A program made the translations under genes and the position numbers. The notes under the pieces are model-generated. The model saw nothing but the letters and a program-made list of their open reading frames with translations. It had not been told where the DNA came from and did no database searches. A stretch of 43,151 nucleotides of DNA from a virus, in the IMG/VR virus record IMGVR_UViG_3300043438_000746, positions 1 to 43,151 of that record, one strand, 5' to 3'. This document shows, one piece after another, positions 8,651 through 14,351 of this stretch (its first letter is position 1; every line of letters begins with the position of its first letter).

Positions 8651-9905
8651 GGGTCACTCTCCGATAGTTGTAAATCGCTGAAACAATCGTATCAGCAGCA
8701 GGTCGGAGGGTAGTGCGAGTTTTTGCAAGCAGTTCTTTTGGAAGTGTGATACCAACAAGATCTTCCTGTAGTTCTTTAAGGTCTACCTCTTCTTCTCCAA
8801 TATGCCACTTGACCAGGGAGTTTAAAGAACTAATTTGATTTCTAAATAACGATGATGAGAAGTCGTCAGCTAGCTCAATAACTTGTGCTACTAGCTCTGG
8901 GTATCTATAGCAAACGTCCATTCCTGAGATAATGATAACCTTACGTAAGGCTTCATCAGAAGCTTTATCCCAAGGTAAGTCCAGCCCCTCACGATTAAAA
9001 TCATTGAGCATCAAACTTAGAATTGGGCTGGTGTTATCTAACACTGTGTCAAGTGTTTCCATTAGGGATGCTTGAACACCTTTGCTAGAAAACATAAGAA
9101 CTGGGGATTCTGCTCCACGCATACGGTCGGTGCTAAAGAACTTGTCAATCATCTGACGAACGGTTGTTCGTGAAACACCAGCGTCTAGTAGAAGCTTGAT
9201 TGTTCTGCGGAGAATGTTCATGTCCTGAAAAGAATACGAACAAACCATTACTGATCTGGGATGGTACACAAAGTAACTAGCTAAGTCATTTACCTCTGGT
9301 CGGGGTTTACGTTTTACTGGTTCTTCAACCTTTGCTTTTTCGTTTACGTCTGCGCCAAGAATCATATCCTCTACCTTATCACGAGGGCCATCGGCCTTCT
9401 TTACGGTTTTATTACTATTACTCTCTATTATTACTATTTCTCTAGAGATCAGCGCTTTTGTTACTTGTGCTGGTGTTATGTTCATTTTGATAGGGTCATG
9501 GGTGACCCCATTGGAGGTAGTGGGTAGGGTCATGGGTGACCCTATTGGGGGGTTTGTATTGGAGGTTGATAGGGTCATGGGTGACCCTATTGCTGGTTGT
9601 GTGTAGTTGATTATGTAAATGTTTTTCTTTGGTTTGCGTCTAATTTTTGTGGTAATTATTTGTTGCTCAGAGAGCCATTTGAGTGAACGTTTTACAGTTT
9701 CTTTTGATGTACGTGATGCATCAGCAATCTCTTGAGTTGACACTTCTGCAGATTTATTGTGGATGTGCATCATAGAAACCAGGCATGTTAAAACATGCAG
9801 ATCACGAGGTTGGCCATGCTCAAAGATATGAGCAACTGCCCACTCAGGGACTGCTATAAAGCGTCCTCCAAAAACATTACTGGTTCCCATTGGACTAGTG
9901 ATCAT
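8640..9905 (-). CDS. Replication initiator protein (winged-helix N-terminus), carries iterons
   Basis: The protein is 421 aa. Residues 25-100 form a winged helix-turn-helix typical of phage replisome organizers (STQEIADASRTSKETVKRSL then the WLSEQQIITTK wing). Residues about 105-150 are a Ser/Thr/Pro-rich linker with the repeats AIGSPMTL and PIGSPMTL, encoded by palindromic iterons at 9493-9587. A charged linker and a helical C-terminal domain (200-421) follow. This is the plan of lambda O: origin-binding N-domain, linker encoded by the origin, C-domain for the loader. The loader-type gene lies two genes downstream. The start at 9905 has GGAG six bases before it. It is the first gene of the leftward replication operon, after a divergent promoter region. 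Initiator function is inferred from fold and context, and is strongly suggested by the iterons. Confidence 0.85.
   Translation of the reverse strand: MITSPMGTSNVFGGRFIAVPEWAVAHIFEHGQPRDLHVLTCLVSMMHIHNKSAEVSTQEIADASRTSKETVKRSLKWLSEQQIITTKIRRKPKKNIYIINYTQPAIGSPMTLSTSNTNPPIGSPMTLPTTSNGVTHDPIKMNITPAQVTKALISREIVIIESNSNKTVKKADGPRDKVEDMILGADVNEKAKVEEPVKRKPRPEVNDLASYFVYHPRSVMVCSYSFQDMNILRRTIKLLLDAGVSRTTVRQMIDKFFSTDRMRGAESPVLMFSSKGVQASLMETLDTVLDNTSPILSLMLNDFNREGLDLPWDKASDEALRKVIIISGMDVCYRYPELVAQVIELADDFSSSLFRNQISSLNSLVKWHIGEEEVDLKELQEDLVGITLPKELLAKTRTTLRPAADTIVSAIYNYRRVTHGN
9405..9445. other. AT-rich direct repeat beside the iterons (candidate DNA-unwinding element)
   Basis: Inside the initiator gene, on its C-terminal side of the iterons, a strongly AT-rich stretch contains the 11-mer TTATTACTATT twice (9409-9419 and 9428-9438, 19 bp apart). 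AT-rich repeats next to initiator-binding iterons are the usual opening site of iteron origins, and the order iterons then AT-rich matches lambda ori. The melting role is inferred. Confidence 0.5.
9491..9592. repeat. Three palindromic iterons (putative replication origin) within the initiator gene
   Basis: The 16-bp sequence GGGTCATGGGTGACCC (arms GGGTCA/TGACCC, spacer TGGG) occurs exactly three times, at 9493-9508, 9527-9542 and 9572-9587. Each is preceded by TA and followed by YATTG. The start-to-start distances are 34 and 45 bp. On the coding strand two copies read as IGSPMTL, while the 9493 copy is in another frame and reads GVTHDP. The identity is therefore kept at DNA level, as expected for protein-binding iterons. 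The flanking TTGGAGGT is also partly repeated. Confidence 0.8.
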
Positions 9906-9942
9906 AGCCCACTCCAGTCACCTCCGCAACCCCCATTCAAAA

Positions 9943-9972
9943 ATGATACGATTTAGGGTGGCCAAACAACAA
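9943..9972 (-). promoter_or_regulatory. Candidate promoter for the leftward replication operon
   Basis: On the minus strand TTGTTG (9972-9967) and TATCAT (9948-9943) are separated by 18 bp, a fair sigma70-like pair upstream of the initiator gene. It overlaps the opposing extended -10 element and the dps ribosome site, so the two directions could interfere with each other. Confidence 0.35.
9944..9952 (+). promoter_or_regulatory. Candidate extended -10 promoter for the rightward Dps cassette
   Basis: TGATACGAT forms an extended -10 element (TG, one base, TACGAT) 30 bases before the dps start codon. No convincing -35 box is present. It is the only promoter-like element in the 76 bases between the divergent genes in this direction. 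Confidence 0.4.
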
Positions 9973-9981
9973 GGAGTTATC

Positions 9982-10416
9982 ATGAAGGATTTAGTTAAGT
10001 CGCTCAAAGTGTTGGTATCCGATGTGGTTACATTTTACTTTATGGCACATGGGTATCACTGGAATGTAGAGGGCCAGGACTTCAGTCAGTACCATTCCCT
10101 ATTCTCTGAGATCTATGAAGATGCATATGGGGCAATTGACCCCATTGCTGAAAACATCCGGAAGCTAGATGATTACGCCCCCTTTAGTCTTCAGAAGTTT
10201 CTTGATCTAAGAACTATTGATTTTAAGGATGTACAAACTACCCCTAAGGCAATGGCTAAGTCATTGCTAACAGCAAATGATTCTTTGCTTGTATCTCTTA
10301 AAGATACCTTTGAAGCAGCTATGAAAGCCGATGAACAAGGTATTGCTAACTTCTTGTCAGAGCGCATTGACATGCATCAAAAATGGGCTTGGCAACTCCG
10401 ATCCTCAATGAAGTAA
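9982..10416 (+). CDS. dps: Dps-like mini-ferritin (DNA-binding protein from starved cells family)
   Basis: The product is 144 aa, a four-helix ferritin-like protein of the Dps type. The signature HWNVEGQDFSQYHSLFSEIY is followed by IDPIAENI. The putative ferroxidase residues are H26, H38, D53 and E57, with spacings 12, 15 and 4, identical to those of bacterial Dps (H31, H43, D58, E62 in Listeria). It should form a 12-mer that oxidises Fe(II) with peroxide and stores iron, protecting DNA. The N-terminus has a few lysines (K2, K6, K9), which in some family members bind DNA, but the tail is short. The start at 9982 has AAGGAG five bases upstream; a longer frame upstream has no site. It leads a small rightward cassette opposite to all other genes. 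A host-derived or auxiliary role against oxidative stress is inferred. Confidence 0.92.
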   Translation: MKDLVKSLKVLVSDVVTFYFMAHGYHWNVEGQDFSQYHSLFSEIYEDAYGAIDPIAENIRKLDDYAPFSLQKFLDLRTIDFKDVQTTPKAMAKSLLTANDSLLVSLKDTFEAAMKADEQGIANFLSERIDMHQKWAWQLRSSMK

Positions 10417-10422
10417 TTTAAA

Positions 10423-11055
10423 ATGCCTGAATTAAACGCAAGCATTCCACCAATTGAGTGTTACGTAAGAGGTAATTACCTTCGTAATCAATTGGACTCA
10501 CACGACCAATACTTTCCTTGCATGATCTTTGGAGTAGCTTCAATGCAAGGCAGATCCCCCTTGTTTCATTTCTTGATGGAGGATGGGGGTGTTTGGTGGA
10601 GAATGCCCATATCAGCTTTCTGTGCAGAACCGGGCGTACCCGAAGTAGATATACATGATCTAGTACTGTGGAATTCTTTTAGTTCACAAATCACTGTTAC
10701 AGAGTTTGAAGTAATGCGCCATATGCGAATGACCTATGTAGCTCGCTCAGGAGAATTTGTTAACGGCAAATACCTATTCACTCTTGACTGGCACTCCCCC
10801 GATGCAAATCAAATTAACGCTGGTTTCAGTGAAAACCCAGGTCAGCATAAATGCGGCCATGTCATTCTAAGAAATGATGGTAATTATGCCATACAGCCAA
10901 ACAATAGAGTAAGACTATTTGACCCGTCGCTTACTACCAAAGACGGGACTCTTATTGAAAGACTTATTAATACTCGTCTATGGGATGTAGAAGACGCTGA
11001 TAAATGGCGCACCTCAGACGACAATAGATACTTTTATGACATTGAAACCAAATAG
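10423..11055 (+). CDS. Conserved phage protein of unknown function
   Basis: The protein is 210 aa, soluble, with no signal peptide. It begins MPELNASIPPIECYVRGNYL and contains HFLMEDGGVWWRMPISAF, TLDWHSPDANQINAGFSE, and a C-terminal part ending in WRTSDDNRYFYDIET. From memory, proteins with this N-terminal ECYVRGNYL and GGVWWRMPI layout occur in aquatic phages without a known function; this was not checked by search. Aromatic and acidic residues suggest a beta-rich domain. It starts six bases after dps with no obvious ribosome site of its own, so translation is probably coupled to dps. It may act with Dps in the same response, but nothing in the sequence shows this. Confidence 0.75.
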   Translation: MPELNASIPPIECYVRGNYLRNQLDSHDQYFPCMIFGVASMQGRSPLFHFLMEDGGVWWRMPISAFCAEPGVPEVDIHDLVLWNSFSSQITVTEFEVMRHMRMTYVARSGEFVNGKYLFTLDWHSPDANQINAGFSENPGQHKCGHVILRNDGNYAIQPNNRVRLFDPSLTTKDGTLIERLINTRLWDVEDADKWRTSDDNRYFYDIETK

Positions 11056-11068
11056 ATAAGGAGCCAAT

Positions 11069-11328
11069 ATGGCAGCTAAAAAGAAGGCAAAGACCCCAAG
11101 GGTGGTCTTAATGAAAAAGGACGTAAGTCTTACGAGCGTGAAAACCCCGGTAGTGACCTTAAGCCACCGGTAAAAAAAGAACAGGCCGCTAAGTCTGAGA
11201 AGTCAGCAGCGCGTCGTGATTCTTTCTGTGCGCGTATGGAAGGCATGAAAAAAAAGAACACTTCATCAAAAACAGCCAACAATCCTGACTCCCGTATTAA
11301 CAAGTCCTTGCGGGCTTGGGATTGCTGA
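11069..11328 (+). pseudogene. Frameshifted small basic protein (GGLxxKGRxxYE/CARM-type, DUF6321-like)
   Basis: An ATG at 11069 with AAGGAG before it starts MAAKKKAKTP, but that frame stops after 34 codons. Reading one base back at the C4 tract 11094-11097 gives a long sensible frame: KGGLNEKGRKSYERENPG, DLKPPVKK, SFCARMEGMKKK, then NKSLRAWDC and a stop at 11326-11328. GGLxxKGRxxYE, NLKPPVKK, SFCARMxGM and a terminal W-x-C are hallmarks of a small phage protein family that I recall as DUF6321 (from memory, not searched). No start codon exists in the second frame. Either one C was lost (true mutation or a homopolymer sequencing error) or a -1 frameshift is used. The intact product would be about 86 aa, basic, with unknown function. 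The good ribosome site argues for expression. Confidence 0.7.
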
Positions 11329-11340
11329 AGGGGGGTAAGT

Positions 11341-11454
11341 ATGTGTGCAGCATGTGGATGTGGTTTGAAAGATAAGAAGGACCCCGGATATGGCAAGGGT
11401 CCCGCAAAGAAGAAAGCAGCGCCGGCAAAGAAGGCAGCTCCTAAGAAGAAGTGA
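11341..11454 (+). CDS. 37-aa CxxCxC protein with Lys/Ala/Pro-rich tail
   Basis: MCAACGCGLKDKKDPGYGKG is followed by a tail of PAKKKAAPAKKAAPKKK type. The three cysteines (C2, C5, C7) could hold a metal, and the tail resembles histone H1/HU-type C-terminal DNA-binding tails. A G-rich ribosome site (GGGGGG) lies a few bases before the ATG at 11341. It is the last gene before the terminator and follows the frameshifted basic protein. Binding to DNA is an inference from composition. The neighbouring Dps makes a nucleoid-type function thinkable. It is too short for family assignment. Confidence 0.65.
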   Translation: MCAACGCGLKDKKDPGYGKGPAKKKAAPAKKAAPKKK

Positions 11455-11466
11455 ACTCACTAATTT

Positions 11467-11482
11467 AATAGTAGTTACTATT
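11467..11482. repeat. Inverted repeat before the terminator
   Basis: AATAGTA and TACTATT are separated by GT (7-bp arms). It lies seven bases before the strong terminator. It may be a weak second hairpin or a protein site; no function is shown. Confidence 0.3.
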
Positions 11483-11488
11483 GAATAA

Positions 11489-11516
11489 CAAAAGGCCCCC
11501 TTGCGGGGGCCTTTTG
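11489..11516. terminator. Strong bidirectional terminator between convergent operons
   Basis: A perfect 12-bp stem (CAAAAGGCCCCC paired with GGGGGCCTTTTG) encloses a TTGC loop. The stem supplies A-tract and T-tract on both strands, so it can stop both the rightward dps cassette, which ends at 11454, and the leftward late operon, which ends at 11549. It is the only such element between the two convergent units. Confidence 0.9.
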
Positions 11517-11548
11517 CTTGGTTTGGGAACCGTATGTGAAGGACAATC

Positions 11549-12322
11549 TTACTCGTCCGATTGAGTATCTACAACTAAATTCATAATCTTTTTCAAAAGA
11601 TCTTTGTTCATTCCAAAGCCAAGTTCAGTACCGTCATTGAACAACAACAGTATTGATCCAATTTCAATGTCTTCTTTGATTTTTGTTGAACCAGTCAAAG
11701 CGTCAATTGCTTCCTCTTTGTTCTTTACCAGGAACCCAGCATTAGCTGCCATTCTTTTTACCGAAGCAGCTGGCATAATTTCAAGAGTTTCTCTATCAAA
11801 GCTAGTTACATCTAAATCAAGAACCTTGTCCAGATGGTCTTCCATTTCAGATACCTCTGTAACTGACAGAGTTACTTCACTTTGTTCTGGAGGGTCAACT
11901 ACAATTGGGCACAAACCATTAGTAAGTTCTAATGATTCAAGGCCACGGTTAATTGTACTATTGGCAAGGTTTAATGAACGCTCAGGATTGGTTTCATCCC
12001 ACATAATTAAAGCAATCCCAGGCTTACAGTCAACCAAAAGATCAATTACTGTGGAATCTACATCTTCTACCAAAGTTACATTTAAAGCATTTTTACTTAA
12101 TGCTTTTGGAAGTGGGCGGCCTTCTGAAGAAGCAACTATCTCGTAGTCAATTTCATTATCCAACATCCAATCATAAACACATTCCATTGATGGTGAAATT
12201 GTTTTTGAACCGTACCAGGGGACTACAAAAGCATGCTTTGCAATATCATTAAGTGAAGCATTAATTACTTCCTTGGGGACACTTGCTCCACCAAGAATTC
12301 CATACGTATTTGTCTTTGCCAT
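11549..12322 (-). CDS. Unknown 257-aa protein, last gene of the late operon
   Basis: The product is 257 aa, acidic, with no signal or membrane segment. The N-terminal 150 residues look alpha/beta: YGILGG, HAFVVPWYG, VYDWMLDNEIDYEIVAS, NVTLVEDVDSTVIDLLVD, then GIALIMWDE. A hinge of acidic residues follows. The C-terminal part has a short helical repeat (SVKRMAANAGFLVKNKEEAI) and IGSILLLFNDGTELGFGM. I do not recognise a family. The start at 12322 has AGGAG five bases upstream; an earlier Met lacks one and would overlap the membrane-protein gene. It lies after the tail genes and next to the terminator, a place where phages often hold lysis or host-takeover genes. Only the position suggests anything. 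Confidence 0.7.
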   Translation of the reverse strand: MAKTNTYGILGGASVPKEVINASLNDIAKHAFVVPWYGSKTISPSMECVYDWMLDNEIDYEIVASSEGRPLPKALSKNALNVTLVEDVDSTVIDLLVDCKPGIALIMWDETNPERSLNLANSTINRGLESLELTNGLCPIVVDPPEQSEVTLSVTEVSEMEDHLDKVLDLDVTSFDRETLEIMPAASVKRMAANAGFLVKNKEEAIDALTGSTKIKEDIEIGSILLLFNDGTELGFGMNKDLLKKIMNLVVDTQSDE

Positions 12323-12329
12323 AACGCTC

Positions 12330-12584
12330 CTATCGAAGACTCTTGCGGTGTGCAGCATCTCCACTAAGAGTCAATAGGCGGAGTGCTGAATGCACTGTAC
12401 CAGATAAAGCTGCAATTGCAGCACCATCTACAAGTATATTATCTGTGTCTATGGCAAAACACGAAATATAGGATAGGGCTATTGAGGCCAATATTTTGAC
12501 CCAAGGCATTGCTTCTTTTGGCAACAACGAGTCAATAAGTTGTAGCACTTTATATACAGCTAGTGAAGCTATTACTAAGCTCAT
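12330..12584 (-). CDS. Small membrane protein (possible holin-like or spanin-like accessory)
   Basis: The protein is 84 aa. It has hydrophobic segments at about 2-20 (MSLVIASLAVYKVLQLIDSL), 27-45 (WVKILASIALSYISCFAI) and a weaker one at 52-70 (GAAIAALSGTVHSALRLL), and ends in the basic AAHRKSLR. This size and layout fit a holin-like protein. However, a better holin candidate sits next to the endolysin at the other end of the late operon, so this one may be a second holin or another membrane factor. Translation is coupled to the tail-I-like gene (ATGA at 12584-12581) with an AGGAG site. The function is not established. Confidence 0.7.
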   Translation of the reverse strand: MSLVIASLAVYKVLQLIDSLLPKEAMPWVKILASIALSYISCFAIDTDNILVDGAAIAALSGTVHSALRLLTLSGDAAHRKSLR

Positions 12585-14350
12585 GTATCTCCTGGTATCT
12601 TATCGTATGTAATAGTATACATATAATTTGGTGTTTTTACAATGTTACCAACTGTTGGTTTGTAATATCCATTGCTGTATAGAGTGCCAGAAGAAATAGT
12701 TTCTTTAACTGGAAGCAAGTCTTTTAATAATCTAGAAACTACCTGGGTAGTTTTTTTCCAGTTAGTTGTATACACCGAAAAAGAATTATGGGGTGTTCCA
12801 AGCCATCGATAATCAGAGATACTTCCTACAGAAGTATTTCCATTTAGTAACCACCCTCCCTCAACAGTATCTCCATCAAAATACTTACCAATATAATTTC
12901 GTTCTAGTAAAACATAAGAGAAATCAGAATATGAAATATTTTGATTATTGTAATTAGTATTATACTCAATAGTTAATTTTGCTGGAGTGTATGTGGTTAC
13001 TGTATCTGGAATTACTATTCTCCAATACTTTGTAGTACCAAAAGTTTGTGGCTCAGAGTCTAGTGCTATTAAACTTGCACTACCACCGCTTACACCTGAT
13101 GAGTTATATATTGCAATATTGTCTATTGATCCAGGTATGTTTCTAGAACCACTGGTGGTGTTGGGAATATTTATTGAAACATAGAAAACATCTCCGCCAA
13201 TGACTTTTACGTCAGCGTTGGCTGTTTCTAAAATGCCATGAATAACATTATTAGGATTAGTAAAACTTACCCATTTTTCTGTAGATACAGCAGCTGAAGA
13301 AAAAACATCACTAGGAGAACCTCCATCAATGATGCTTGCTTGGGCTGTTCCTACTTCCCCAGATTCATATATAACAGCCGATTCATCAGCAGGTCCACCT
13401 CCATCTAATCCAGCTGCTACCCCAAAAACAAATTTAGGGTCTTTAATTAGGTTTACTCTCTGTGAGTAAACCTTAATAGTTTTATTGTTACCATCTATTT
13501 CTACGTTTGCGCCAATTACTGCTTCTAAAAACTGCTCAATAGAAGCACCTGTACCATTTTTCTTACGTGAGTTACTTACTATAGTAAGTAGGTCTCTAAG
13601 TCTTTGAGAACCAAGATCACTTACAGTAACACCTACTCCTAAATCACTAGCAATATAATCTAGTGTTTCTTCATTTGCTACCCTAGGATCTTTCATTGAT
13701 ATTGCAAAATCTAAAGTAGTTCTAAACTTGTCTAAGTCCCAACCAAATACTGATAAGTATTTTTTAAGATCCCCAGTACCAACTTCATCTTGATATTGGT
13801 AGTAGGCTGGTATTTTTGCATACAGACTTTCTGTTGAGCCGTAGTCTGATGGGACTAATACTTCAAGTTTTGATACAGGTTCATAATACTCGTCGTTATT
13901 TGATTTATATCGAATAAACATGGTATAGTAGGCCCACTCACCTTCTACACCTGCATGTACAAACTCTTCAATTGTACGTGTTTCTATGAGCACAGAACCT
14001 TCTGCAATAGTATCTGGACAACCAAATGGCGAGTACACAATATGTACTGAGTATGGTTCTGCGGTTACTCCAAGTTCATAGAGTGTAAGGCCCCATTTTA
14101 GGGTAACTTGTTTGTAGTCAGTTGACCTAGCTTCAAAAAATGCAGCATTTGAAAGTGTATTACCTGCCGCAATTGCTGTGCTTAGAACCGGGGCAGTTTG
14201 TACATTGTCACCTTTTATGTATGTAGCAGAAGCAGAAGCAGTATAATTTTGTGGTCCTCCTAATGAAGCACCAATTCCACCAGCATAGTATTGGAGATAC
14301 GAACCACCTTCAAATGATCCTCTTCTTATTGTAAAAGATCTACGTGCCAT
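12581..14350 (-). CDS. Tail protein I-like baseplate/fibre-connector protein with C-terminal beta domains
   Basis: The protein is 589 aa. Residues about 165-290 resemble P2 gpI/tail protein I and related baseplate components: LYAKIPAYYQYQD, DLKKYLSVFGWDLDKFRTTL, NEETLDYIASDLG, and RLRDLLTIVSNSRKKNGT. These proteins sit at the baseplate edge and connect fibres. The N-terminal 160 residues and the C-terminal 300 residues are beta-rich and Ser/Thr/Gly-rich, probably sandwich domains that give the fibre attachment. The gene follows the J-like gene with a one-base gap, the usual J then I order of P2 and Mu-type baseplates. Being longer than P2 gpI (about 180 aa), it is a fusion of that core with extra modules. 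Confidence 0.8.
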   Translation of the reverse strand: MARRSFTIRRGSFEGGSYLQYYAGGIGASLGGPQNYTASASATYIKGDNVQTAPVLSTAIAAGNTLSNAAFFEARSTDYKQVTLKWGLTLYELGVTAEPYSVHIVYSPFGCPDTIAEGSVLIETRTIEEFVHAGVEGEWAYYTMFIRYKSNNDEYYEPVSKLEVLVPSDYGSTESLYAKIPAYYQYQDEVGTGDLKKYLSVFGWDLDKFRTTLDFAISMKDPRVANEETLDYIASDLGVGVTVSDLGSQRLRDLLTIVSNSRKKNGTGASIEQFLEAVIGANVEIDGNNKTIKVYSQRVNLIKDPKFVFGVAAGLDGGGPADESAVIYESGEVGTAQASIIDGGSPSDVFSSAAVSTEKWVSFTNPNNVIHGILETANADVKVIGGDVFYVSINIPNTTSGSRNIPGSIDNIAIYNSSGVSGGSASLIALDSEPQTFGTTKYWRIVIPDTVTTYTPAKLTIEYNTNYNNQNISYSDFSYVLLERNYIGKYFDGDTVEGGWLLNGNTSVGSISDYRWLGTPHNSFSVYTTNWKKTTQVVSRLLKDLLPVKETISSGTLYSNGYYKPTVGNIVKTPNYMYTITYDKIPGDT

Positions 14351-14351
14351 C

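Noticed and set aside
9491-9592. CRISPR-like array of repeats
   Set aside because: Only three copies, spaced 34 and 45 bp apart, with a palindromic unit inside a coding gene and no cas genes. It fits iterons.
11130-11396. Minus-strand 88-codon frame across the frameshifted small gene
   Set aside because: It contains no family features, has no ribosome site and runs against the cassette. The plus-strand frames explain this region better.
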